Shown in pieces: positions 22,448 through 34,499 of a stretch of DNA of 64,000 nucleotides. The stretch comes from Schistosoma mansoni (Eukaryota; Platyhelminthes; Trematoda; Strigeidida; Schistosomatidae), in the NCBI RefSeq assembly GCF_000237925.1, contig NW_017386092.1:124001-188000 (forward strand), read 5' to 3'. Under the pieces are notes generated by a model. That model had not been told where the DNA came from, did not search any database, and saw only the letters and a list, made by a program, of their open reading frames with translations. Each line of letters starts with the position of its first letter. The first letter of the stretch is position 1. The position numbers and the translations under genes are program-made.

Positions 22448-23141
22448 TCGGACCTGAGATGTCCACTTATATGGATGGGATGTTTCCCCTAGGATTTTCG
22501 TATATCAATGCAATTTGTATCGGAATACTTTTTTTCAGCATTTTATTTAATAATTACACATAATTCCATACTTCTTTCCAAACTACGTTCATTTATACGG
22601 TTCCTCATCCACTCATACCTTGTTCACACTTATTTTTCTTTGACACATTAGTATGCTCTTGCCTCATAAGTAATTTAGTAGCAGACAAATAGACTAGTTG
22701 GTTATACCTTAACTATCCGTCCATGAATATTGTGTGCTCTGCATTTCGTCCTTTCTTTTTCTTACACCTTTTTCAGCCCCTTGGAGATACCCCACCGAAA
22801 ACAGATATGGCACGGGTGACTTCGTCCTACACCGTTATTAAAGCCTCAGATATTCCGGATAGATTTAAGGTCGAAGCTTCCAAAAGCTCCCAACTTCGCA
22901 TGTATCTATTCTCGACCATCAGCTGTATGCTGCAAAGCTACCTTCATAAAGTGCGTCAAATGTGATATTAACATGTATCTTACGAAATTCATTTAAATTC
23001 ATATCTTATGAAATATTAACCCAGCTAAGTAATTTTCTACAGTGAAAATTGTAACTTCTGTAACAATTTGATCTTGCCTGTAAACCGGCGTGCCTCATGT
23101 AACGAACTGTTATTTGAGAATAAATCATTATTATTATAACT
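22448..23141. other. No gene seen
   Basis: AT-rich DNA between the inverted repeat and the CR1-like LINE; an 80-codon ORF at 22723-22965 has no recognisable features. Confidence 0.4.
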
Positions 23142-23525
23142 GTGGAAGGGCAGAATATTTTATCCAGGGAGCAACATGGTTTTCGGAAAGGCCAGCCATG
23201 TTTCACAAATCTCATTGAAAGAGAAGATTGGGCTGTGGTGAATGATCGATACATTCCCGTAGACGTGATTTTCACAAACCTAAGTAAAGCCTTTGTAGCA
23301 AAGCCATCCGTTCTACTCTTCGCCGATGACATGAAGATTTGTAGACTCATACATAGTATGTCAGGATGATCTCAACTCATGGGTGACATGGATGGACGAA
23401 TGTTCACTAGAAGTGAATTCTAACAAGATTGTGGTGATGCGATTAAATAACTATGATGATTCGTATTACTACACAATACGTGGATTTGTCATCCAAAGTT
23501 ATAAACTATAGAGATTTAGGAGTCA
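23142..23525 (+). mobile_element. CR1-like LINE, RT fragment with internal deletion
   Basis: REQHGFRKGQPCFTNLI and DVIFTNLSKAF (RT fingers/palm), then jumps directly to LLFADDMKICRLI, skipping the stretch between these motifs in the family, followed by LNSWVTWMDECSLEVNSNK. Confidence 0.8.
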
Positions 23526-23544
23526 TAATGGTTATGTCCCAATA

Positions 23545-24060
23545 AGAATAGTGAATGGCAATTTCGGGATCCGTTTATCGACCAATACTATGCGTATATT
23601 TTCATTATATAATTGTTAACTAACTAAACTATTCACATTCGTGTCCCACTTATAATAAGCTTTATTTTGACCTATAGGCTATTTAGTATTATACGATTTA
23701 CCATTCTTGAGTTATCCCCAGTCTATCAATCGCCATTTCCCTTATTCACAGCCACATTTGGTTAGATCTTCTACAATTTTCGTTTCCTATTTTATGGTAT
23801 GATGTAGTCTGTCTAATTGGTAAATAAACGCAATATGTTCGAAATAAGTGATTCATATTGAAGAAGCTGTCATCGGTGTTCTGGACTAACCTGGCTGGGC
23901 TAGGCAGAAAGAAAGACCGATAAGTACTATTGACTGCTCGTATGGGTTTCCTGTGTCTTTGGTCCGATTGATAATTCACTGCTCTCCAAGTAACGGTATT
24001 ATCACGGTATGCATTACCAGGGCATACAGGCCACAAGTTATAGCAATAATAAGCAGCAGT
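23545..24060 (+). repeat. Repeat X, both parts together
   Basis: Joins the sequence types seen separately at 820-1034 and 4628-4912, so it shows the order of the full repeat (about 510 bp). It sits between two pieces of CR1-like LINE and may have inserted into it. Confidence 0.55.
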
Positions 24061-24064
24061 CTCA

Positions 24065-24170
24065 AAGCTACGAGTAACTGTAAGGCTGCCGCGGCAAAAT
24101 GCTATAAAGTATTATGGGCTATTCGTAGGTTTTTTCAGTGTTTGTACGAAGAAATTTCTAGATTATTACA
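24065..24170 (+). mobile_element. CR1-like LINE, piece after the RT
   Basis: NCKAAAAKCYKVLWAIRRFF.CLYEEI is typical of the post-RT region of CR1-type elements. It is probably the continuation of 23142-23525. Confidence 0.55.
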
Positions 24171-24284
24171 CCCAATTTTCTTGATACCACATTTGGAATG
24201 TGGGACTGAAGTAGCGAGTCCTTGTTTCAAGTGTGGGGCAAATATGCTGGAATGAGGGACTAAAATGGTAGGAGGTCCCTCTGG

Positions 24285-25950
24285 TCAAACCGTCTATTAA
24301 CCTTTGTGAGCGTGTGTCGATGAGTAGATTGTGGTATTGTAACAGGTCTATACCAATGATTGGCATAGACACATCTGCAACAACGAAAATCCAGTGGATG
24401 GGTTTGCGTAAACACACGTTGAGGTAAACGTACCTTTTACCATATGTAGAGATCGGTTTTCCGTTCGCCGCCTGTAAACTTAAAACAGACTCGTGAAGCC
24501 TGTCGTCAGAGTTCGCGGAAAGAACACTAACTTCTGCGCCAGTGTCGACGAGGTAGCGGACCTATGTAGTCACATCTATGACGTATAACAGACGGCTATG
24601 TTCGCCGGCTACGGTTGCCGTTAACGCGTGCCAGCTGAGAAGTTTCCCGAGTTTTTACTTGTGTCAGTCAACTTAGCGTTCGGGTAATTGCAGGGTTTCC
24701 TGCAATTTCTAGAAGATTTGCCATACTGGTTATGATACCAGCACCAGTCGGGATTATCTGTCTCTCGCGGTCGAGAGACAGATCGCCTACGTGATACGCT
24801 TCTTCGCGCGGTTCTTGACCCACTACGATCACTACGAAATCGCAGATATCGTGTTAGTGTATGACATAATTCGTTAATGTCATTCTGGGTCGTTTGAGGT
24901 TTTTTTGACTAAAAAACCCCGGCGCTAGTAGATTTGGTAATTTCTAGAATTCGATCAACAGATGCAGCTAGTTCGTCTACGGCGTTGTCTTAGAACGAGA
25001 CGAGAACTGCCTGCACCTGTTTTGGGGGTTTAGACTAGAAAAGTTCTTTGAATAGGCCTTCGTCGAAGGTTCTTTGACCTATCATTGCTCTCATCCTAAG
25101 CAACATATCTGTCGCAGAACAATGTTGCAGGTCGATGTTATTGAGGAGTTGGTCTAACCTTTGTCGGTCGGTTAGATCTCCACGTCTCAGAATCGACCGT
25201 TTTAGCGTTTCGAAAGGTTCCGAAACATCACTAGTAAACATACTAGGTGTTACGTACCTGTTAAATTCGCCCGGCAGTGCCTTAACCACCGCGAGGAATT
25301 GTGAGCGTGAGTCCGTAATGCCGTGACTGCAAAAATCAACTTCTGCGTAGCAGAACCAGGCTTTGATATTGTCAGGCCAAAAAGAGGTTAACTGAATCGA
25401 GGGTGGGGGAATAGTTTTTAACTTAAATACCTTGGATATCTGTTCCGTCACAGTATTATTAGAACGAAAAATATATAATTAATTATATCCGAAAAAGTCG
25501 AAAAAAAGGTATATCACAATATATAAAAATCAAATAAAGAAAAACAATGAATAATGAAGTTTCAAAAAGAAACAAACTCACAGTTTATGCGCTTGGTGTA
25601 CCAGATCACGTCAGGTACACCACTGAAGATACGACTAGTCTTGTAGTTTTGCAACAAACAACCAGTAACACCTTCTATACTCGAATCGTCCCAAATTAGA
25701 TAAAACCAGAAGTCAGATGTGAAGAGATCGGAAAGATATATTTGATGCGTTATCAATATATCGAGAAGCGTTTGCTCTAATCTGGTCAGTGAACGTAGGA
25801 GCTGTGTCCCACGCTGGGTCGTAACGTGATCTGGTGTGGATGCATGACCGAACGCCTTCAGTTAAACAAGTCCACTTAAAACAATGTGGTCAACATCCAA
25901 TGTCGAACACTTACTGAGCTATTGATTTTGGTGAATTATTTACGGCTACA
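24285..25950 (-). mobile_element. Partial Gypsy-type fossil: 5' LTR, gag and protease
   Basis: Minus strand. LTR at 25950-25624, gag reading from about 25451 (TSFWPDNIKAWFCYAEVDF, LTDRQRLDQLLNNIDLQHC), a zinc-knuckle region near 24750 and protease (MPIIGIDLLQYHNLLIDTRS near 24360). RT and integrase are not present here. Gag reads open for 138 codons, so it is younger-looking than the 18-21 kb fossil, but the element is broken with several breaks. Confidence 0.82.
25624..25950 (-). repeat. LTR, family G (327 bp)
   Basis: TGTAGCC...TCTTCA on the minus strand. It has the same length and ends as the solo LTR at 37759-38085. Confidence 0.82.
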
Positions 25951-26309
25951 ACAGACTGAGACACTTCAACTTCTGTTATCTTGCCGTAGAATACAGGGTG
26001 GTCTAATATTGGCTTATCTTATACTGAACGAATACCTTTGAATTAATATGTCTTATCTTTTCTTTCCGTCCATGACTGATCATTTGAGAGGACATCCGAA
26101 GAAAGTTCAGAAACCCTGATCAAATAATCTACTTCTGGAGTTCCGTTTCACGTACTGAAGACTGATAAATGTAAGTGCATCGTGTGCACTCGGTAGGTCG
26201 TCGACCCAATTTTATTATTTTCTTATCTCCCAATCCTCCTCACTCACGCAACTCCATATGATTCTTTAGTACACAAAGTATCTTTTGGCTGGATGTAGAC
26301 TGCTACATA

Positions 26310-26560
26310 CACAAGCTGTTGACAAAAATATTGGAACATCTTCTTAAGCTTAGTCGCAACACTAACCTAAGAGGTAACACCCAGAAACTGGAGACCCAAC
26401 AGAGCAGAACAGACTGCAGACACAACTTCTACTCTGTAAGAGTTGTCAAGTGCTGGAATTCGCAGCCGACTGAGCTAGTCCAAGCGACTTCCCAGGAGTC
26501 CTTTAAGAGGAAACTTGACTTATTCTTAAGGACTAAGGATAACTTATTATGATTTACCAA
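26310..26560 (+). mobile_element. CR1-like LINE, C-terminal end of the RT ORF
   Basis: CRHNFYSVRVVKCWNSQPTELV and SQESFKRKLDLFLR are the standard C-terminal end of CR1-like RT ORFs. The frame ends at a stop near 26552. It may be the end of the LINE interrupted by the Gypsy fossil. Confidence 0.8.
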
Positions 26561-27084
26561 ATTCTTTTTTCCCCTTTATTATCGTTCGTATACCTAGGTT
26601 TTTGCCTGGAGGTATGGGTGATCCACTGCTACTAGACACGGAAGCCCGCTAAGTGAAAGCTTCTTTTATTCCGTCCTCACCCAGTTGAATCCCACCGCCC
26701 ACTTTAACAATAACGTTGCCAAATTGTACATTACGAAACAGAGGAAGCCAAATAAACGCTTTTGGCATTGATTTCGCGAATTTACTACAGCCAAAAACGA
26801 CTCAAATACGAGAAAACATGATATTCGTGCAACCCAGAGGACAAACAACCGACCCTTAACAAATCAAATACGGAATGACCGCCTCGTGACAGGCCGTTCA
26901 AGGTCGCTCATACGAAACGGCGGGCAGGTTTGAAAACGCACTGACTTATCCACCTTGCCTTAAGTATCTTCAGTAGGGTAATGTAAACTTAATAGGTCGA
27001 AATACTTTTGTACTAGCTTATTTTCTTGTTAAACAAGGATGGTTTAAATCTTCCGACTTACAAGAAGTATACTGTGTGGAACTA
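26561..27084. promoter_or_regulatory. Region upstream of FAHD1
   Basis: No element recognised except LINE 3' UTR at the left. A pyrimidine-rich stretch (TTATTTTCTTG, 27019-27029) precedes the gene; promoter by position only. Confidence 0.3.
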
Positions 27085-28498
27085 ATGTCAAGAAATCTGA
27101 AGGATATTTGTCGAAAAGTAGTGGCAGTCGGACGAAACTATGCGTAGGCATGAGGTTACTTAATGCATATATTTAGAGACCATGCAAGAGAATTGGGAAA
27201 TAAAATTGAATCTTCTCCTGCTATTTTTTTAAAGCCTTCTAGTTGCATCATTGATGGGGGAAAAATTAAAGTTTTTTGCTGCAATCCTTACTTAATCATT
27301 TATCACTAATATATAGTTACCAAATGGGACCGACGAAATCCATCATGAAGTTGAACTTGGTTTGGTCATTGGGAAATCACTGACAAATGTTAAAACAGAA
27401 GAAGTAAAAAAAATCCCACTCAGCTTAAACACTGTATCTTCTTAAGTTTCACGTTGTGGTGAAGGTAGATATGTAAGAACAATTCATCTGTGTACATCCG
27501 AGTAGCAGTAATGCCAAATATGTATTTTAATAGTTAAGCCCAGGGTTAGTAAACAGAACGAGCTTTTGATAAAAATAATTGGCACTAAACTGCTGAAATA
27601 GATAGATTGTTAACCTGTCAGTAGGATTAGACTGTCTCCAATGTATAGAAATTGTAACAACACGTGTTAGGCCGACCAAAAGTAGTGTAGGATTGAAATA
27701 GTTTAGAGTTGTAACCTAATGAGTAAACCCGGAATTGTGTAGAATTGGTCCACTGTGAATTATATTGAACGAAAATGTAGTGAACCAGTGTTTCCACCAA
27801 ACAATGTATTTCAAGTGTTTACCTTTCAGAAAAGTTATAGGGTAGAATAGTTAAACATACAAAAGTGTGTTAGAAATTTAGACGGATAAGGGCTTCGAAC
27901 TAGTCACGTAACTGGACACAAGATAACCAATAGGAATAAATTCGCACATCTAACAGTCACATGGCTGTCTTGACCTTTCGTAGCCCAAATAAGTATACGA
28001 ATAAATTACTTCCATGTGCTTGCACTTAATGTTGTCTTTCCTTTTGTACATTTTAATTTTTCTTTTATTTAGGTTTATTCGGCTATATTAGGTTATGTGG
28101 TTGCGCTAGATCTAACTGATCGATCACTTCAGAATCAACTAAAAGCAAGCGGACTCCCATGGACGATGGCTAAATGTTTCGACACAGCTTGCCCTGTGGG
28201 GCCAATTCTTCCTTTGGATTCACTGCCGGCCGGTATTTTAACGTCGCGTCAGGAATTCCAAAACGTAAATAATGAGATTTGGTTGAAGGTAAACCAGGTG
28301 GAACGACAACGATCAAAATTGAATATGATGGTCTGGACACCAGCAGAGTTAATATCGATAATTACCAAAAGAATTTCACTACAATATGGAGACCTAATTT
28401 TAACCGGTACACCTGCTGGTGTAGGACCTCTGAGATCTTGTGATGAAATCGAAGCTGGATTAGATGATTTATGTTCTATAAAATTTAGCGTAGAATGA
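27085..28498 (+). CDS. FAHD1: Acylpyruvase FAHD1 family, complete four-exon gene
   Basis: Exons 27085-27143, 27177-27270, 27317-27403 and 28073-28498 join in phase to a 221-residue protein, close to the human 224. Introns are 33, 46 and 669 bp, all GT-AG; very short 5' introns are typical of schistosome genes. The FAH fold is clear: VGRNYADH near residues 15-22, then IHHEVELG (59-66), LDLT (92-95), GLPWTMAKCFDTACPVG, and GDLILTGTPAGVG near the C-terminus. His22 and Glu25 correspond to the family catalytic dyad, and Glu62, Glu64 and Asp93 to the Mg2+ ligands. Known activity of the family is hydrolysis of acylpyruvates and decarboxylation of oxaloacetate, usually in mitochondria. No N-terminal targeting sequence is obvious. 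The upstream neighbour is transposon DNA; RPL14 lies 3.7 kb downstream on the other strand. Confidence 0.93.
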
Positions 28499-30320
28499 CT
28501 ATATTTTTACTGAAGTTGATTGTCTTCGTAAAACTACTTCATGCTTCACTGTGTGTTCGCAAGACATTAAAACTGTTTAACGCACCTTTACATTATGGTT
28601 GTTACTGTGTTAAGATTATACCTTTGTCACTGGAAAACGTCTTTTCAGCTGTGGTATTATCAGTGTCCCGACTAAGTACACTTGTTTACAGCTACTTTCT
28701 TCAGTTTTATTACATTCTCCTACTTTTCCTTAACAAAATATATGTCTATAGATAGCTGACGAGTAATTCCTAATATATATTAGGAGGCTTCATATGAAGC
28801 CTCTTTATGTTTTTGAAAGATATGTCTTGGCTTTCTCTGTACAACAAAAACAACTTAACAGACCTTTTCAAAGAGAAAGCTAATTAGTAGGATATTTGGC
28901 TAGCTTTATTTAGTTGCATAGAATTAATGTTGGGATTTAAACTTAAGTACGTACATTACTTCCTAACCAGATAGTTACTTTGAAGTTCTGATTAACGGCT
29001 AGATCGAAGAACTGACAAATTTTCGAACACTCCTTATCAGCCAACCCAAATGAGTAGTTAACGCTCCACTAATGTCAACCCATTCCTTGTTATTAAAGAT
29101 ATTAGCACACGTGGGCAATGAAGATCTGTTGTTTCACAGATGCTTAGAATTTTCATATGTGTGCTGAAAGTTTTCCGATTATCATATCATTTTCTGTACG
29201 GCTGTGCTGAAAGTGTCAGAACCAAGTAGGTGGTCAGTTCTTATGTGATTAGAGATGAACATTGATTTCCTCGATCTGATTAATAATGCTCTTAAATGGA
29301 AATTAAACCATATATATCGGGTAGCACTGTATGTTGTTATCTGAGATGGTTCTCACGGTCGACTGGATTTGAATAAATATGATTAAGTAAACCTTAATTT
29401 TGTTTGACATTTATACTTCTGAAGAGCTTTACGATATACAAGGTTGAGGAGAACCATTTAACTAGTGTGTATAATTAGATTCTGGTAAGCGGGGCTCCGG
29501 TCAACGCACTTACAAACTATAAATCTGCTAGGTTTTCTCGGGACACAGCTATGGGTCGAATCACAATGTGACTGTAGATCTTAAGAGTTATGTCAGATAA
29601 ATCTAAATAATCCTTTTAGTTGACTGGAACAATGGTTGGCTAAATTATAAAAATCGCATACAATATAGCATATTTCATACTGGAGCTATTAATGATCTGA
29701 AAATGAACTTTGATTCTGTGCGAACGAAAAATAGTGATTTTAGTCGAGACCTTCCGAAGTGGTCAATACTTGACGCTAAGTGGGTCATTTCGCGTCAGGA
29801 CACCAATGTTCGTCATGTGTAATTTCTACATATCACTTGTTATGCGAAGTTTTCACTACATCTGTTTGTTTTTACGAGGTTAACTAGTCTTATGTTCCAG
29901 GCAATTGAATGTACTATCTTAGCCGTGTTTTTGTTTTCACAAATGATCGGAACTGATGATCATCCCTTCAAATGATAGACAACTGTCCATTAGTGTGAAC
30001 TAACGATAGACATAAACATCCGCATCTTGAGTATTGTCTGGAGTGTTAACATGTTTTATCTTTCTGGTTCGTTTCAAGACTAACAACTTTTGAGGTTATC
30101 AAAAAGGGTTCATAAACCACGATAGTAAATCCAATTCGGCATTCCTGCTTTGTCATCAACGACTGGAACGTCATACTCAAGCACATAGTGTCTGTCCAGT
30201 TAGTAAACACCTAAAACGAAGCAGGACATCTAAGAGTTGACACAAGTCAACCTACTTGCTGTAACCATTACAAAGAACGAGTTGATGAGTGAAAAGAGTG
30301 GGAGGAACGGTCCTGTTAGT
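28499..30320. other. FAHD1 3' flank, no gene seen
   Basis: The first few hundred bases are presumably 3' UTR; the 86-codon ORF at 28495-28755 overlaps the FAHD1 stop and is a by-product. A short palindrome-like TAATATATATTAGGAGGCTTCATATGAAGCC lies near 28771-28801. Nothing else recognised. Confidence 0.4.
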
Positions 30321-30324
30321 CTGA

Positions 30325-30885
30325 ATACAATTAGGATGAACACTTTCAGTCATATGTGCGCCTCTCACTTATATGGAGAAAGTTTCAGCAGAGCCGCCAT
30401 CGGCTTTTATTCTGATTCATGTCTCAACCCACTGAGTTGTATCATACCTAGGACTTCAGCAAAGGAGTTGTAAGAACTTACAGGAGCCATTCCTGTACAG
30501 TTTTCTTCATGCCATAGAGTGGTTACCCTTTCGCTTTTTTCAATCGGTCCCAGAGTCAGCGAATACTACACGACGCGGAATTTGTGGGGGTAATAACCGC
30601 AGTATATGACCAAACCGCCAAAACCAATGTTTCAAGATAGGGAAACCAAATGAATTACCGTCGCTGTGCCCGGACACAAGTTGGTAAATGTCTACATTAC
30701 TATCATGGTGTTGTCACCGTATGTCAGCAATACTCTGAAGATAACGGCGATCTCACACAGAAAGTCGCTTAACATCATTAACTCGGAGGCCAGGTTTCGC
30801 AAGCATAGGGAGAAACTGTTCTCATCAGCGCGCTCACGGGTTCTGAACAATCTACGGAGAACGATAGGGAAAACCTAATTTGCAA
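30325..30885 (-). mobile_element. Worn LINE 3' part (family of 46310)
   Basis: Minus-strand translation gives YACETWPP, then FPILKHWFWRFGHILRL, PQIPRRVVFADSGTD and TTQWVET, matching the LINE at 46319 (ILKHQLRWLGHVLRMSSQKI, VLFADAGAGWKK). Several frame changes. The plus-strand ORFs at 30237-30473 and 30666-30878 are shadows of it. Confidence 0.6.
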
Positions 30886-31015
30886 ACTACACGGTCTCAT
30901 ACAGTTCCTAGGAAGCACTTTGAGTTCAAGGAGACACTAGTACGGAAACACTGAAGGGATGTTTTATATAGAATCTCCGAAAACTATATGCTATCAGGTT
31001 TTGCATCATCCGTAG

Positions 31016-31438
31016 ATGTGCCAAGGAGTAACTACTGCACTGGGCCACACCAGTAAATATTCACCTGCTCTTGTGGAGCAAGTTATAGTAACTACACATC
31101 CGTGCGTTTCTCAGACACATTATACTGCGTGGCTCACGATGGGTGAATGTAAACCGACGAACAGTTCAACTCTAGTCTTTCAAAATCATCTAAGAGCGCA
31201 AACTAGTAACTTACACACTGAAGAGGCGTTGGCAACCTGTCGTTCCAATATGAACTGTGTTCCAGAAACACATACAAGTTACTACTATCAGATGGACTCG
31301 GCGCTTGATTTCCCTAGACGGTTATATGATTGTTTACATATCCTTCTAGCATTTTTAACCTTATTTGTTGCTATCACTAATTCTGTAGTTTATTCTCGTC
31401 ACTCTGAAAATTCTCAAATATTAAGCAATTCTCTTTGA
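31016..31438 (+). CDS. Unrecognised 140-codon ORF with a C-terminal hydrophobic segment
   Basis: Open frame with seven Cys and a hydrophobic stretch near the end (CLHILLAFLTLFVAITNSVV). A TAG directly precedes the ATG and could serve as a splice acceptor. No family recognised. It lies between FAHD1 and RPL14, right after an antisense LINE relic, and could be a terminal exon of a small membrane protein or simply a chance ORF. Confidence 0.25.
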   Translation: MCQGVTTALGHTSKYSPALVEQVIVTTHPCVSQTHYTAWLTMGECKPTNSSTLVFQNHLRAQTSNLHTEEALATCRSNMNCVPETHTSYYYQMDSALDFPRRLYDCLHILLAFLTLFVAITNSVVYSRHSENSQILSNSL

Positions 31439-32153
31439 CTCATGATTAGAAGTGATTGTCACCGTTTTTCAACTGACCGTAAATACCATTAAATAGCCTG
31501 AGTTTATGTCGTTAACACGGGAGCTTCCTCTGCTGAATTGTCTCCGATCACAGTCGTCACTAACAAACCGCGGCTGACTAGTGTTTTACTAACAAAGACC
31601 AAATGAATTACTATGTCACAAAGCAATACGTTGGCAGTTGTTACTGACACCTCCTTACAGCTGACAAGCCCAAAGAGGATTCAAGAGAACATCGAGGTTG
31701 GGAAAACGCCGAAAGACTAGCACTTAATTTTTGAAAATAAATACATGTCTAACATGGTTAGTCTAATATCCGTTGAATTAATCACCACAAACAACTAGGT
31801 ACCGCCTATAGCGCATTCAGAGCTCACCTTGCATCATCATCCACATTATGAAGTCCACACAGTCGCTAGGAGCCCCGGGTAAGACTGAATCAGTTTTTCG
31901 GATACCACGAGACGAATACCTGGGATTATTTACGAAGCTTATCAAAAACCATAGAAACTATCAAACTACTACTGAAAAGCTTGGATTAAACATTGGAACG
32001 GACAATCATTGAATGGGTCTTGGATATTGGCTTGACGAAGCAATATGAAAGGGTTAACGTTATGAACAATTAGTGGGTCAAAGATGCTTAGTCGCGCGCA
32101 GAAATGAATATTTGGATACGAAGTCGACAATCAAGAAAATTCGAGATGAGGCA
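31439..32153. other. No gene seen
   Basis: Between the 140-codon ORF and RPL14; nothing supported. Confidence 0.4.
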
Positions 32154-32159
32154 TTTATT
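32154..32159 (-). promoter_or_regulatory. Poly(A) signal of RPL14
   Basis: AATAAA on the minus strand just past the RPL14 stop codon. The 3' UTR would be only tens of bases. Confidence 0.7.
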
Positions 32160-32162
32160 AAT

Positions 32163-32719
32163 TTACTTTTTTACTGCCTTCATTACAGGCTTTGTGGTTT
32201 TTTCAATGGGCTTCTTCAACTTGAACTGTTTCAAGATGTTGTTGCGCTGCAAGAGAAAAAAGTATGTGGTCAATTGTATGAATACAACTCGTCAGTAAAT
32301 TGAAATCATCAAGAAGCACAGACGGCTCTTCCAAAATCTCATCATAATAGTGATTGACTCACCTGTTTACGAGCTACCATGACTTTAAACCTGTCGAAGT
32401 CGGTCATAGCCGCACGCAAGGATTTGCGATGAAGCTTTCGTGCCCATGCAGTGTTTTCCCAATCCTTAGTTATGTCGTATCTTTTCCAATGTCTCTCGAC
32501 CGAATTTGTACCACATCCATGTGGAAGTTTGTACTTTAACTTCGTTAAGTGAAGTTTGTTCAAACTTATTTCTTGTCTGGGAACGCCGGAACATGGTCCA
32601 TCGATAAGAACACGTCTTTGGTCAATTATTTCTACGATGATTGCCACCTTTTTAGCATAAGGTCCAGAGGCAATGAATACTACGCGCCCAGCCTCTACGA
32701 ACCTTGTAAAGTTCACCAT
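32163..32719 (-). CDS. RPL14: 60S ribosomal protein L14, complete two-exon gene
   Basis: Exon 1 (32719-32363, 119 codons) ends AAACAG at a GTGAGT donor. After a 116-bp intron, exon 2 (32246-32163) adds 27 codons and a stop, giving 146 residues. The N-terminal SH3-like part FTRFVEAGRVVFIASGPYAK and the WARKLHRKSLRAAMTDFDRF segment match eukaryotic eL14. The C-terminus is short and lysine-rich (ends MKAVKK), without the long Ala/Lys repeat of mammals. The protein is a structural component of the large subunit. An AATAAA lies nine bases from the start codon of nothing else but four bases past the stop (32159-32154). Only 16 bases separate the ATG from an upstream splice acceptor at 32736-32738. 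Frame, splice sites and poly(A) signal all look intact, so this appears to be a working gene. Confidence 0.94.
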
Positions 32720-32735
32720 GAGTGGAAGCAGGAAT

Positions 32736-32748
32736 CTGGAAAAAAATT
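32736..32748 (-). promoter_or_regulatory. Splice acceptor just upstream of the RPL14 start
   Basis: A TTTTTTTCCAG acceptor sits 16 bases before the RPL14 ATG. It could close a 5' UTR intron or accept the schistosome spliced leader; sequence alone cannot decide. Confidence 0.5.
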
Positions 32749-33735
32749 TGTTAGGTTACTCAGAGAATGAATAGACAATTGCCCTTGCCGTGAAGATTTA
32801 AATATGTGTCCTAAATTGGACAAGCAACTACATTTTCGAAAAGTATGCAAGTAACCATCTAGTTGTCGATTAGGCTTTCACGATACAGACCATTCATACG
32901 AGCAAATACAACTAAGAAGAAAGTTTAGGCATCTGAACTAAACAGTACCAAAAAATGAACCGTCCATAAATAGGGGACGTTCCACACTTCAACGATGTTC
33001 AGTAAGACCAGACTAATATATGCAATCACGAAAATAGTAGTTTCATGCTCATACACAGACGATTGTATAGACTGACGCAAAATTACTGTCTAGACTGATT
33101 GTTCAACCAGTCAGCCTTGGTTGTATGTCAACAGAATGTGTGCCCACCTAGATAAAAAGCGATCTGAGCATATCTTCAAAGATTAACGTACACTTTTCAT
33201 TGACTTGTGAGATTGTTCTTGTTGACTATTACTGCAAAACACTAACTTAATACTAGTCATGAGACTGGCTTCACAGTAGTATGAATCAGTTAACCTAAAT
33301 GAAGCCAATGCCCGCAGGCAAGGCATATGGTGCTCGATGTGATGTTTATATACGGATTTTGAATACAAAAACCGACTGCGGAAGTTCCGAATGAGCTGAC
33401 GGGACTACGAGAAAACTCATACGATGTACCTTAGATAACTTAGACTCCGTCTTTGCAACTAAATCTTCAAGACACAACCGGCACGTAACTCACCATTCCT
33501 TACCTATGCCACACGCAACGCGAAGAGTGTTCGAGAGACGCACGACGCACAATTTAAACAACACTCATCCACTGTCCAATACATCTTTCCAATGAACTGG
33601 AATAAAATACTTGCCTTTATGCTCCCATGTCTTGGTGTCATAAAGGGATGTCAGGTCGTTCAGGACGCCTGAAGTCTCTATCTACGGTATTAGTCGTATC
33701 CTCAGTATATTTTATTATTGAGTTTGAAAGGAGGT
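32749..33735. other. Upstream of RPL14; no other gene seen
   Basis: Presumptive RPL14 promoter in the first few hundred bases; no motif stands out. Confidence 0.35.
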
Positions 33736-33739
33736 TAGA

Positions 33740-33985
33740 TTTCAGTTGAACTCATACTAAAACCTTTCCAGGGTTAATGTCAGTCCCATACCTAGACGAA
33801 AGAGTGGGGTTGAGCATGAGGTTAACAATCTTTGCAACAGAAAAAAGTCTTGATAAAAAACGATAAGCTGAGAAAGTCATTCAACCATTTAGTCGATTAA
33901 CTGAGGTTTGAAGAGTCTTCTTTTGGAAGAGTTATCATACCTCATAGTGGAAGACGAGATGGTTAGGAATTCTCGAAATCAGTAC
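33740..33985 (+). mobile_element. RTE LINE head relic
   Basis: GAAAGAGTGGGGTTGAGCATGAGGTTAAC and GAGTCTTCTTTTGGAAGAGTTAT follow the order seen in the RTE head at 56925-57255. Worn. Confidence 0.5.
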
Positions 33986-34499
33986 CTCTCCAAACAATAA
34001 TAGAAACAATAAAAATAGCAACACAGAATTTCCACATAACGTGTGAGGCCTCGTAAGGTGTCTGTTAGCGGTTGTAATGCTGTCGCACATTTCGGGATAA
34101 ATTGTCTTTAACAATTTATTGACCTCAGAAATAATCATAGATATGTGGTGTCGGATATCTAACGCTTATTTATAGCTTATTAAGGTCTCGATAATCGCAA
34201 AAAGTTCTGGCTTTTCTGTTCTGTTTGCGAAGCATGTGCAACGGCGACACTCAAGAGCTGTTCAGAGGTTTGAATTCGCTGGTAGCTTGTTCACCACAAT
34301 GTGATGCTGAACAGAATGCTTAAGATCTGCAGTATTTTACATTATCTTCGTGAGCTCTCTAAATTCTGCTAGCCAAGACAGATGAGTGAAATTTGTTTTC
34401 ATCTATTACCGAATTCATAGAAACAGAATCAGTAATGACGAACTTAATTACAACTTACTTCAATATATTAGATGGTTTCCCTTGATCCAGTTTATCGGA

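Noticed and set aside
27060-28080. FAHD1 as a pseudogene because exon 4 alone has a late start
   Set aside because: Three upstream exons with proper splice sites restore a full-length family protein.
30237-30878. Two plus ORFs (78 and 70 codons) as exons
   Set aside because: The minus strand reads as a worn LINE C-terminal region; the plus ORFs are its shadows.
32073-32303. 76-codon plus ORF
   Set aside because: Overlaps RPL14 exon 2 and intron on the opposite strand.
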